From the NCBI GenBank assembly GCA_017307755.1, contig JAFKGQ010000005.1, positions 310,001 through 374,000 on the forward strand: 64,000 nt of DNA, written 5' to 3'. The notes under the pieces are model-generated. The model was not told the DNA's origin. It did not search any database and saw only the letters and a program-made list of their open reading frames with translations. Of the stretch, positions 18,073 to 26,434 are shown piece after piece; the stretch's first letter is position 1, and every line of letters starts with the position of its first letter. Origin of the DNA: Chitinophagaceae bacterium (lineage in GTDB: Bacteria; Bacteroidota; Bacteroidia; Chitinophagales; Chitinophagaceae). Position numbers and translations under genes: made by a program.

Positions 18073-18801
18073 TTACCTGGACCTCAGGGATCTTTCCACC
18101 TCATGTCTGTACATCCTGCCAATGGGAAGCTCCTGCCGGGCTATTTCGATTAATTCACTGGTGTATGATTCTATCTTATTGAGGGACACGATATAGCTGC
18201 GATGGATACGGATAAAATCACCGGCCGGAAGGCTGCTCTCGATGGAGGATATGGGTTGTCTGGTAACGATCCGTTTTGAGGTGGTGATGATCTTGCAGTA
18301 ATCTTTCAGGCTTTCGATATAGATGATATCGTCCAATGCGATCTTTTGTACTTTCCGGTCGGCGCGGAGATGGATGAAGCGATCACTTACAGTTTCTTTC
18401 TTTGTGGGAGATGGGGTTGTATCCTGTACGGGGAGGCCGATGACTTTATTCACAGCTTTCAGGAAGCGTTCGAAAGTGATGGGTTTTAACAGGTAGTCCA
18501 CTGCATCCAGTTCGAAACCTTCCACGGCGAATTTCCGGTAGGCGGTGGTAAATATGACCTTGGGAGGGTTTTTCAGGGTACGAATGAATTGTGTGCCCAG
18601 TATCTGGGGCATCTGGATATCGAGGAACAGGAGATCGATGTTTTGTTGCCGGAGCATAGCCAGCGCCTGGACGGCATTCATACAGACGCCTACCAGGCAA
18701 AGAGAGGGAATGGCAGCTATATGACGGGTCACGACATCGAGGGCAGGCGGTTCGTCATCGACGGCGAGACAGGTGATTATTTTATTGTTTGACATGGTCA
18801 T
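18073..18801 (-). CDS. LytTR-family response regulator
   Basis: This 242-residue regulator has a REC domain at about residues 8-125, with acidic pocket AVDDE, phosphoacceptor Asp61 in LLFLDIQMP and the Lys in DYLLKPI. The LytTR DNA-binding domain spans about 145-240 (YIESLKDYCKII, FIRIHRSYIVSLNKI). The start could be ATG 18801 or the ATG two codons later. It overlaps the kinase gene by about 20 bases and is its likely output partner. Confidence 0.93.
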   Translation of the reverse strand: MTMSNNKIITCLAVDDEPPALDVVTRHIAAIPSLCLVGVCMNAVQALAMLRQQNIDLLFLDIQMPQILGTQFIRTLKNPPKVIFTTAYRKFAVEGFELDAVDYLLKPITFERFLKAVNKVIGLPVQDTTPSPTKKETVSDRFIHLRADRKVQKIALDDIIYIESLKDYCKIITTSKRIVTRQPISSIESSLPAGDFIRIHRSYIVSLNKIESYTSELIEIARQELPIGRMYRHEVERSLRSR

Positions 18802-19861
18802 ATGGCTGAGAGATGTTGGGTTGGAGGGGTATTTGCACCAGGGTCCGGAATATTTGGGGGGTAGGATCGATCGTCAGTAAGTGGCTGCCGGGATAGAGTA
18901 GTTCCAGTCTTTTGCGGACGGTGCTTAGTCCAATGCCTCCTTTTTCATTTTGGGGTAAAGGATGGAAAGGTCTGTTATTGCTTACTTCCATTTTTAGTAC
19001 GGCATCCCGGATGAAGATACGCATTTTGATCCAACTGCCTTCCATCATCTGGCTGGCCCCGTGTTTGAAAGCGTTTTCGACGAATGGGATCATGAGCAAA
19101 GGGGCGATCATCTTACCCTGGTGGTTGCCGTCTATGGAAAACTCTACGGAAAGCCGTGGACCATATCTCACTTTTTCCAGTTGTATGTAGTCTTCGATCA
19201 TTTTCAGCTCTTTTTCCAGGGGGACCAGGCTGGCTGCACAGTCTTCGATCATATAACGCATGGTCCCTGAAAGGCTTTCCGCCAGTCCAACGGCATCAGC
19301 GGGTCTGTCGTACGAGTACGAATAGATATTATTCAGGGTGTTAAAAAGGAAATGAGGGTGAACGCGGGCTTTTAGCAATTGTGATTCCGCATTGGCATTT
19401 TCGCGAAGAAGGATCTCTTTTTCCTCCATCTTTTTATGATAGAGTTTTAGCATCCGGATGACAAGGAATACGGCGCATACGGAAGGAGGGCCATAGCCTA
19501 TATAACCCCAGAAGGAAGCCCAGCGTGTGAGAAAGGTCGCAGGGTCGTTGGCGGGACTCGAGTGGTTCATATACTGTGCTAACTTGTCATCGAGATATTG
19601 GATCAGCAGCATATAAAGGAAGCCGATGGTAAAGAAGGCGATATATTTTTTTTTCAGGAAGAATCGCGGCAGTATGATATAGGCCATTACATAAGTGTAT
19701 ATCATTTCGTTGCGCAGCTCTGCCAAAAGGGACAGCGACAGACTGTAATCGGGCGTATCATTCAGGAGAAACCCGGTGATAAAGGATGAAGAGAGCAGGA
19801 ACAGGTACCTGGCTGTCCAGAATGCGATATGACGCAGGCTACGCATTTTCCTCCTCCTCAT
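18782..19861 (-). CDS. LytS-like sensor histidine kinase
   Basis: This is a 359-residue membrane kinase. Four hydrophobic segments occupy about residues 12-140, followed by a short coiled linker. The His_kinase domain carries the phosphoacceptor motif ARVHPHFLFNTLNNIYSY (His170), and the ATPase domain has IPFVENAFKHGA and GGIGLSTVRKRLELLYPG. It is encoded between the response regulator and a degenerate relative, overlapping both, so all three are cotranscribed. Confidence 0.93.
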   Translation of the reverse strand: MRRRKMRSLRHIAFWTARYLFLLSSSFITGFLLNDTPDYSLSLSLLAELRNEMIYTYVMAYIILPRFFLKKKYIAFFTIGFLYMLLIQYLDDKLAQYMNHSSPANDPATFLTRWASFWGYIGYGPPSVCAVFLVIRMLKLYHKKMEEKEILLRENANAESQLLKARVHPHFLFNTLNNIYSYSYDRPADAVGLAESLSGTMRYMIEDCAASLVPLEKELKMIEDYIQLEKVRYGPRLSVEFSIDGNHQGKMIAPLLMIPFVENAFKHGASQMMEGSWIKMRIFIRDAVLKMEVSNNRPFHPLPQNEKGGIGLSTVRKRLELLYPGSHLLTIDPTPQIFRTLVQIPLQPNISQPYDHVKQ

Positions 19862-20513
19862 AAAGCCAGCGGCTTAGTTTGTCGGAAAGATCGACGATCT
19901 TATCCGGGGCGTCGGGGCTACCTGTTCTGATGCGATGGACGATATTGTCCAGGGACCCCAGAAGGAAGTCAGGATGCAACTTCTTTTTCTCCAGGTCCAG
20001 GGCTGTACGTGCCGTCTTTTGAGCCAGGAGCAGATTTTCTTTTACCTGTACATACCAGTTCCTGGTGAACCGGATACCCAGCGCGAGCACACCGGCGATG
20101 ATGGCATTCTGGCTGTTGATAGAGCCCAGCGCAAATTTTCTCATAAAGGGGACGTGGGCAACATCGCAATGACAGGATTGTTGAAAGAAGAGCAGGCTGA
20201 AGAAATAATTTATGAAACTTAGGATAGCATAAAGGAAAAAATAGCCAAGGATGGCGATGGCATATTTTTCTTTACGATGGATATATGGATAGAAGATCGT
20301 TAGCGAGACATAGACGCTTATGATACAGGCAGGAAGGAAGCAATACAGGCTGACGAAGGCATAGCTGAATATGTCCCTGGGGTCGAGTTCTTTTATACAA
20401 TTCGGGGAAATGCTCTGCATGTAGAAATAGAGACTATAGCACGACCAGAACGTCAGATGTCGAAAGAGCTGCGTCTTTTTTGTGGGGGAGAATATGAAGG
20501 TGTAAACGGACAA
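19839..20513 (-). CDS. Degenerate LytS-like membrane protein lacking the ATPase domain
   Basis: This is a 224-residue protein with the same plan as the downstream kinase: N-terminal soluble start, four hydrophobic segments (about 22-150), a linker, then a shortened phosphoacceptor helix. Where LytS kinases have PHFLFNTLNN, it reads HPDFLLGSLDN, so the phosphoacceptor His is Asp182 and the FNTLN signature is lost. The protein ends soon after, with no ATPase domain. It overlaps the start of the intact kinase by 23 bases. It may be a partner or inhibitor of that kinase, or a decaying duplicate. The open frame with no stops argues against a simple pseudogene. Confidence 0.75.
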   Translation of the reverse strand: MSVYTFIFSPTKKTQLFRHLTFWSCYSLYFYMQSISPNCIKELDPRDIFSYAFVSLYCFLPACIISVYVSLTIFYPYIHRKEKYAIAILGYFFLYAILSFINYFFSLLFFQQSCHCDVAHVPFMRKFALGSINSQNAIIAGVLALGIRFTRNWYVQVKENLLLAQKTARTALDLEKKKLHPDFLLGSLDNIVHRIRTGSPDAPDKIVDLSDKLSRWLYEEEENA

Positions 20514-20711
20514 GCGATTGTTGTTTCCATAAAATTAATATTCTCTCATGATTATTCCCCTGAATAGCGACGAATGGCGTTTGTCGCAGATCGGTGGTGT
20601 TGGTCGCCGGTCCTGTTGTCGTATGTCTACACAATTACCCTGTTGGACGAAACTCCATCCGTTGCTACAACGGGGGATATTAATTTAGTCCCTGAAATAA
20701 AACAAAGACAT

Positions 20712-21152
20712 ATGAAGAAGCTATTATTCACCAGCATATGGATCAGCCTCGTCCTGCTGGCCAGCGCACATACAACTGTGCTCGAGAAGGCGACAAGAAT
20801 TTTTTCCAAGGAGTATAAGGGCGCTGTAAATGCTGAGTGGCAGCCATTAAAAGAAGGCGGCTATGTTTGCAAGTTTACGCTTGGAGGAATTGCTAAAAAG
20901 GCATTTTATGACAAGAGTGGAAACTGGCTGAGCACGGTGGCCGGGTATACCGAAGGTCAGATGCCCAGAGATGTAAGAAGGATAGTACTTAGTAACTACT
21001 ATGATTATTCGATCCTGTATGTCCATGAGGTCAACATGCCTCGCAGGCCCGCTGTTTATATGGCGCAGGTGAAGTATGGGAACCTGATTAAGATATTGCG
21101 GGTCGTTGAAGGAGAAATAGAAGAAGTTCGGGAACTGGAGGTGACGGAATAA
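20712..21152 (+). CDS. Secreted PepSY-like (DUF2874-type) protein
   Basis: This 146-residue protein starts at ATG 20712 (MKKLLFTSIWISLVLLASAH), which gives a good signal peptide. The longer frame from 20574 adds 46 residues of unlikely sequence. The mature part matches the small PepSY-like proteins of Bacteroidota: F..EYKGAVNAEWQ, then CKFTLGGIAKKAFYDKSGNWLSTV and VRRIVLSNYYDYSILYVHEV. The role is unknown; a periplasmic binding or inhibitor-like role is possible. It is transcribed away from the LytS/LytTR genes and could be their target. Confidence 0.8.
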   Translation: MKKLLFTSIWISLVLLASAHTTVLEKATRIFSKEYKGAVNAEWQPLKEGGYVCKFTLGGIAKKAFYDKSGNWLSTVAGYTEGQMPRDVRRIVLSNYYDYSILYVHEVNMPRRPAVYMAQVKYGNLIKILRVVEGEIEEVRELEVTE

Positions 21153-21189
21153 AGAACGTTTTTTTTGAATGATCATTAAGCGAAAGTGA

Positions 21190-21211
21190 GAGGCCCCTTT
21201 TCAGGGGCCTC
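21190..21211. terminator. Bidirectional hairpin between convergent genes
   Basis: An 8-bp stem (GAGGCCCC with GGGGCCTC) closes a 6-base loop between the PepSY-like stop (21152) and the PorP/SprF stop (21231). The T-tract is weak in both directions, so termination efficiency is uncertain. Confidence 0.6.
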
Positions 21212-21230
21212 AACGTTTATATATACGTCC

Positions 21231-22133
21231 CTATTTCAAAAAGAACAACAACCCCAGCTCGAGATCCCCTTTAGAATAGGCTTTCAGCGTAGACGGCTGG
21301 CTGGAATAGATCACCGTAGCCTGCGCAAATTTTAAGATCCTCAGTCCGGCGCCCGCCGTTATATTTTTTGTCGAATGGTAGATGCCGAACAAGTTTACCC
21401 TTTGGCCCAGAAAGGTTATATTCGCGCCGGCGTCAAGGATATTATCGTTGCCGGCAAACCCCCTGTAGGCGATCCTGGGTTCGACAGTGATCTCATCCTC
21501 CTCCTCTTCGTCCCCTTGAACGACCCATTTATAAGAGGCTGAAAGGAAAAAAGTGGGTCTGTCCGCAATGTCTTTTTCATAATGGCGCGTATACGACACC
21601 AGGTTGGGCAACGCCGCCTGGACAGTAAGATATTTGTCTGTATAAGCCAGCCCTCCATCCATTTCAAACTGCATGGACTGGTCGTTGTATTGAACGAGGG
21701 TGGGATCGCTCGGATCACCGTTGATATCTATCATATTCAGCCTGCGCTGAACGCCGCCGGCGGAGACGCCGAAATGCAGACGCTGTTCGTTTTGCCCCAA
21801 TCGTACATGATAGGAAAGGCTGCCCATTATCTTTGTCGTGGTCAGCAGCCCTGCCTTGTCGGAAAATATATTCACACCTGCTCCCAATGTATTTGAGAAA
21901 CCATAGTCCGCACTGCCATAGACGGAGACGGGAGCATTGTTGATGGTCCCCTGCTTCCGGTAGCCTGCCGCGATAGTCGCCTGCCCGGACTTTAATCCAC
22001 TCATCGATGGATTGAACAGGTATTGGTTTTGAAAATAGCCTGCACCAAAAGTATTGTCCTGCGCCCTGTCTTGCTTTACCAAAAGGAGGCCCAGCATGGC
22101 AAAAATGATATGATGGAGAAAATATCTATTCAT
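21231..22133 (-). CDS. PorP/SprF-family T9SS-associated outer-membrane protein
   Basis: This is a 300-residue beta-barrel with an N-terminal signal (MNRYFLHHIIFAMLGLLLV, cleavage near RAQ). The start of the mature part, FGAGYFQNQYLFNPSMSG, is the typical PorP/SprF opening (YxxNxxxxNPAxAG). It is 21 bases downstream of the large FN3/gliding C-terminal protein. SprF-like proteins are commonly encoded next to a surface adhesin with such a C-terminus and are needed for its secretion or surface attachment, so the pair is likely functional together. Confidence 0.92.
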   Translation of the reverse strand: MNRYFLHHIIFAMLGLLLVKQDRAQDNTFGAGYFQNQYLFNPSMSGLKSGQATIAAGYRKQGTINNAPVSVYGSADYGFSNTLGAGVNIFSDKAGLLTTTKIMGSLSYHVRLGQNEQRLHFGVSAGGVQRRLNMIDINGDPSDPTLVQYNDQSMQFEMDGGLAYTDKYLTVQAALPNLVSYTRHYEKDIADRPTFFLSASYKWVVQGDEEEEDEITVEPRIAYRGFAGNDNILDAGANITFLGQRVNLFGIYHSTKNITAGAGLRILKFAQATVIYSSQPSTLKAYSKGDLELGLLFFLK

Positions 22134-22154
22134 TTTATCAAATATTTACAATAG

Positions 22155-25100
22155 TTAATGATGATCCCGGACGATGGTCAGCATTCCTGTCGCCGGCTTG
22201 CTACCGTTGCCCAGGTCCACCACATAATAATAAGCGCCTTCTTCCAGGGGTTTGCCTCCATAGGTGCCATCCCAGTTATTGGAATAATTCTTTTGCATGA
22301 ATACCAGCCGGCCCCGTCGATCGAACACTTTTACCACATTATCCGGTATATTTTGAATACCCCAGATGACCCATGTATCATTCTTTCCATCTCCATTGGG
22401 CGTCAGGACATTTGTAATGACCAGCGAGTCGGGGGGTGTCACGGTGATCTCTGCCGTAGCGCTGCAGCCCTGCGGTGTAGTGCCTGTGACAGTATAGGTG
22501 GTCGTCTGTATGGGCCGGACCCGCAGGATGAGCAGGTCAGCAGGGCCTTCGATGCCCGTCGTCCCGCTCCAGGTATAGCTGGTATTATCCGGCGCGGTGG
22601 AACTGGCCGTTAGCGTGATCAGCTGATACCGGCTTGTTTCTGTAGCCGGCTTGTCCGCCGTAATGGCTACCGTCAACGGAACAAAATAGATCCTGACAGG
22701 GAATACCGCGCTGTCCACGCCAAAATTCAGGGTGCCGCCATTGTCTTTCACGGTGATCAGGATGGTGGCAGAGTCGCCTGACGTTGCCAGCCCGGTGGTG
22801 GTGAAGCGATAATGGACGACGCCATCTACGATATCCGGGGAGAAAGTGAATCCCGTAAAAAAGGCCAGGCTGTCGGCGGTCACGGCGGTTACCTTCATAG
22901 TCTGCCATCCTTCATTGCGACCACCGGGTACAAGCCCGCTAAAAGAGAATGGATAATCACCCCGGCCACCGCAGATCTTCCGGTAGATGATGGGAACAGT
23001 TGTCCGGGGCGGGGTATTACCGCCTGTTGTGATCAATGTAAGGACATTGGAATACCCGGAGCTGCCCTGACCATTATAAGACCGGATGCGATAGTAATAC
23101 ACGGTGCCCGGCGAGACAGTGGAATCGTAATAGCTGGTGGTATTGGCAGGGAGGTCGGCTATCTGTGTAAAGGTGATGGAATCCTGAGAACGCTCCAGTT
23201 TAAAACCCGTCTCGTTGTACGACCTGTCGATCCATTGCAGTCCGACGACGGTGTCGCTGGTAAAGCTTGCTGTCAGATTACCCGGCATCAGCGGGATGCC
23301 CGGTGTGAAAGATGTTGTTCCCACCGCCACATTGGACCATCCCGTAACGGCTGTCGGTCTGGGGCCGATGGCCTGTATCCGGTAGTAATAAGTCGTACTG
23401 TCGGGCAGACCCGTGTCGGCATAGGATAGGGGTGATGCGGGAAGACTATCTGCCAATGTTGTGAAATAAAGCCCATCAGTGGATCGCTGCAGTCTGAATT
23501 TATTCACGGTCTTCGAAACGCCTTCACTCCAGGAAAGGGAGATAGTAGATATGGTGGTAGCCGTGACCTGTAAAGAGGCTGGCAGTTCCGGCGCCCCATT
23601 GTCGACACCGAAGATCTGCCATTCCGCCATCTGGAAGCGGACTCCGTCTGTAGCTCCGTTGTTGGCTGTAAAGTTGATACGATAAAACTTATAGGCCACG
23701 GCGCCCGGGTTGGAGAGCGTATACGTGAAGAGCGTACTTCTCGGCGTAGTACCGCCCCACTGATTACTCCGGGTATCCAGGATCACCCAGTTGACGCTGT
23801 CATTGGAGCCGGAGAAGGTCCAGTTCCGTGGATCACGGGTAGGCGCATCGTTGGCGGTAGCCAGGGCATAAGAGGTTACGATATAAGATCCCGCCGGTTT
23901 ATATACCGCGGAAAGATCGCCGCCGGCCTCCGTCGTGAATACCAGCCATTTGGTGTACACGTTGTTGTCGATGAGATGGGAGGATCCCTCCGATGCATTT
24001 GGTCCCCCGCGGTTATCCGCACTGACATACAGTTGTCCGCCATCATCGGTAATATCGGCAGGCATGGATGTAATATTGTTTGTGGTCAGTTTTACGGTAT
24101 CCGACCACGGCGAGGCGGAAAGATAATTGGCGGCTCTGATCCGGTACCAATAGCTGGTATTGGGAGTCAGCGATTCGACGGTATAGGAGTTTACTGACCC
24201 ATCGAATTTTCCAAACAGACTATAGTTGATCCCGTCGGTGGATTGTTGCAGCTCGAAATGACCGGGCGCCGGCGTATTAAAGGTGAAATTCCAGGACAGG
24301 ACGGCTTCCGTGCCGGTGGGCGCCATTCCTTTGAGGACAGGAGTATGCGTCAGTGTATCGCTGACGGTGACGATCTTCACCGTGTCGGAATAAGGAGATG
24401 ATCCCAGGTAATTGATGCCCTTGATCCGGTACCAATAGGAAGTCCCGCTGGACAGCGTGCTGTCCGTATAATTGGTCACCGACTTATCCACTGTTTTTAA
24501 AAGGGTGAAATGCTGCCCGTCGGCTGATCGTTCAAGGGCAAACTGTCCGGCCGTGCTCATGACCAGGCTCCAGGAGAGGTTTGCCTGGGTGCCGACGGAT
24601 CCCGGAGCGCCGTTGAGCACAGGCGCCTGTAATGAATCCGTCACCTCCACGATGTTGGAAAAGGGAGAATTGTATTGAGCGTTGCTCGCCCTTACCTTAT
24701 ACCAATATGCGATGGTAGTATCCGCAAGTGTATCCGTATAGGTCAGGGTCGACTGGTCTGTCTCGTGCAGCAACGTAAAATTGATTCCATTGGAGGATTT
24801 ATATAAATCATAATTGCCTGTCCCTTTGATGACGGAATTCCATGACAGTGTCACCTGGCTTCCGGACCGGGTCGCTGCGGAAAGGACAGGCGCGGCATTC
24901 AGCGTCCCGTCATAAGCCATCACTCCACTCAGGGCTAAAAGACCGAATTTATCCCCGAAGCCTTTAAAGGTGTATCGATAATAGGTATAGCTGCTGGTAT
25001 TGGAGAAATTTCCCAAGATCTCCGCTCCATTTACAGCCCGGACATCCAGTCGGGTCCAATTGCTGCTGTCATTCGAAGCTGCCAGGCCGATGCTGTCGCT

Positions 25101-25379
25101 GGAGTAATCTCCGCTATAAAAATACACGTCATAGCTCACCAGTTTTGCCGCCTGCCTCAGTGTAAATGTCAATGTCACCGAATCAGAGGCCGGAGGATAC
25201 ATGTACACGAGGTTACTGGTAGAGCCGTTGATAAGATCCCCGGCGGAACCATAAGAAAGGGGCACTGAAAAGGTAATGCTGCTGACATTCGCCGGAGAAA
25301 GTACTGTTACCTGGGCATCGGTCATCTTCATGAAAAAAGCCGTTGCGAGGAGCAGGCCTATTTTTTTATACACTGTCAT
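22155..25379 (-). CDS. Large T9SS-secreted protein with FN3 and F5/8-type domains and gliding-type C-terminus
   Basis: This 1074-residue protein starts at ATG 25379 (MTVYKKIGLLLATAFFMKMTDAQ, a signal peptide). Order: a discoidin/F5-8-type region (about 25-155), three FN3 modules, a second F5-8-type region (SGSNDSVNWVILDTR), and two more FN3 modules (repeated YYYRIRSYN, YWYRIRAAN). After a Cys-containing segment come two Ig-like regions and a C-terminal domain of about 85 residues beginning TNVLTPNGDGKNDTWVI and ending GMLTIVRDHH. The TPNGDGKNDxW motif is diagnostic of the gliding-motility (CHU_C) type B sorting domain. It probably binds glycans at the cell surface. Confidence 0.9.
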   Translation of the reverse strand: MTVYKKIGLLLATAFFMKMTDAQVTVLSPANVSSITFSVPLSYGSAGDLINGSTSNLVYMYPPASDSVTLTFTLRQAAKLVSYDVYFYSGDYSSDSIGLAASNDSSNWTRLDVRAVNGAEILGNFSNTSSYTYYRYTFKGFGDKFGLLALSGVMAYDGTLNAAPVLSAATRSGSQVTLSWNSVIKGTGNYDLYKSSNGINFTLLHETDQSTLTYTDTLADTTIAYWYKVRASNAQYNSPFSNIVEVTDSLQAPVLNGAPGSVGTQANLSWSLVMSTAGQFALERSADGQHFTLLKTVDKSVTNYTDSTLSSGTSYWYRIKGINYLGSSPYSDTVKIVTVSDTLTHTPVLKGMAPTGTEAVLSWNFTFNTPAPGHFELQQSTDGINYSLFGKFDGSVNSYTVESLTPNTSYWYRIRAANYLSASPWSDTVKLTTNNITSMPADITDDGGQLYVSADNRGGPNASEGSSHLIDNNVYTKWLVFTTEAGGDLSAVYKPAGSYIVTSYALATANDAPTRDPRNWTFSGSNDSVNWVILDTRSNQWGGTTPRSTLFTYTLSNPGAVAYKFYRINFTANNGATDGVRFQMAEWQIFGVDNGAPELPASLQVTATTISTISLSWSEGVSKTVNKFRLQRSTDGLYFTTLADSLPASPLSYADTGLPDSTTYYYRIQAIGPRPTAVTGWSNVAVGTTSFTPGIPLMPGNLTASFTSDTVVGLQWIDRSYNETGFKLERSQDSITFTQIADLPANTTSYYDSTVSPGTVYYYRIRSYNGQGSSGYSNVLTLITTGGNTPPRTTVPIIYRKICGGRGDYPFSFSGLVPGGRNEGWQTMKVTAVTADSLAFFTGFTFSPDIVDGVVHYRFTTTGLATSGDSATILITVKDNGGTLNFGVDSAVFPVRIYFVPLTVAITADKPATETSRYQLITLTASSTAPDNTSYTWSGTTGIEGPADLLILRVRPIQTTTYTVTGTTPQGCSATAEITVTPPDSLVITNVLTPNGDGKNDTWVIWGIQNIPDNVVKVFDRRGRLVFMQKNYSNNWDGTYGGKPLEEGAYYYVVDLGNGSKPATGMLTIVRDHH

Positions 25380-25392
25380 AAAGGGGCTTTTA

Positions 25393-26424
25393 TCATTGTC
25401 CGTTGATAAAATCATATTCGTTGGGATTGAGACAGCCTGCCGGCACGGCGAGGGTCATGTTCTTCAAGGTACTGGCGATGGGGTTATAAAAGGACGGAGA
25501 ACCTCCCCCGACGTTATAGACCATGACGCCCCCTGCCCCATTTTTTATCAAACCTTGCAGGTCGGGATAGCCACCACCATCCTCGCAGGAGGCAAAGCAT
25601 TTTTTGTTTGGGAAATTGTATGTGCCGTAATTGGGGTCTTGGGGATAAAAGGCGGAAAAGGCGGCGTCGCATATATCTCCCATTTGCTTGCCGTTGTAAG
25701 ACCCGGACCCGCCGCCATAAACATAATAGCATAGGAAAATATCAGGCAGCAGTCTCTTTATTTCCGACATGACCATTACATATGAATTAGGGTCAGCGCC
25801 GGATACATAGTTGGAATATTCATCGTCGCTCAATACAGCGGCAAAATTCTTCTGTCGCACCTGGTAGGCCACCAGCTGCGCAAAGGCCGTGGCGTCCGCC
25901 AGGTTCTTGAAATTGCTCCATCCCGCGTCATCGTGATTCCCCAGCAGGGAGATCCCTACTTTCATCCCGGTGTTTTGCACCTGCTTGAACGTTCCGTTCT
26001 TGATCATGGCCTGCCATTCGGGGTTATAAGAAACATACGCCTTCCCGGTATTGGGGTCGATATTCAGATTGGCTGCAAAAGGTAAAGCCAGGTCGAACAG
26101 CTGCTTCCCGTTTTTGTCCAAAAAGCAAGTCACGTTATGGAAGAGATGGTCGTTTACTTCGACGATGGCGATAACCATGTTCTTTTTATGGAACAGCGAA
26201 TTGGTGTCTACATTGCCTGTCACCGCCGCCATCGAGTCCACGATACGTATGGAATCCTGTTTTTCTTTTGCCACTTGTTCGACCCATGCGGCTTGTGCAG
26301 CGGTCAGCTGGGTCAGCGATCCATCCGCCGTCTCCGGAAATTGTTGTGCGGTCTTTATCTTGCTGCAGGCGGTCTGTAATAAGGTGCTGCCAAAAAAAAT
26401 AATTAGAAGATATTTCATATTCAA
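25393..26424 (-). CDS. Endo-H-like (GH18-fold) lipoprotein with altered catalytic motif
   Basis: This is a 343-residue lipoprotein; its lipobox is LLQTAC (Cys20). The middle closely follows endo-beta-N-acetylglucosaminidase H: KVGISLLGNHDDAGWSNF, then the strand ending FAAVLSDDEYSNYV, and near the C-terminus GVMVYNVGGG. Endo-H has DGVDFDDEYAEYG at this place. Here the first two Asp of DxxDxDxE are Ala195 and Leu198, while Asp200 and Glu202, equivalent to the essential pair, remain. It may be an active enzyme with a changed site or a surface glycan-binding protein. It follows susD by 10 bases, in the position typical of such proteins. Confidence 0.75.
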   Translation of the reverse strand: MNMKYLLIIFFGSTLLQTACSKIKTAQQFPETADGSLTQLTAAQAAWVEQVAKEKQDSIRIVDSMAAVTGNVDTNSLFHKKNMVIAIVEVNDHLFHNVTCFLDKNGKQLFDLALPFAANLNIDPNTGKAYVSYNPEWQAMIKNGTFKQVQNTGMKVGISLLGNHDDAGWSNFKNLADATAFAQLVAYQVRQKNFAAVLSDDEYSNYVSGADPNSYVMVMSEIKRLLPDIFLCYYVYGGGSGSYNGKQMGDICDAAFSAFYPQDPNYGTYNFPNKKCFASCEDGGGYPDLQGLIKNGAGGVMVYNVGGGSPSFYNPIASTLKNMTLAVPAGCLNPNEYDFINGQ

Positions 26425-26434
26425 CCGTTTGTTT

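Noticed and set aside
20581..20621. Three TTG(G)TCG-like words before the PepSY-like gene as LytTR sites
   Set aside because: The spacings (about 19 and 16 bases) are irregular and the words are short.
20574..20711. N-terminal extension of the PepSY-like protein
   Set aside because: It has unlikely composition and would bury the signal peptide that starts at 20712.
24000..25000. Tandem FN3 modules as DNA repeats or mobile element
   Set aside because: The similarity is explained by repeated protein modules.
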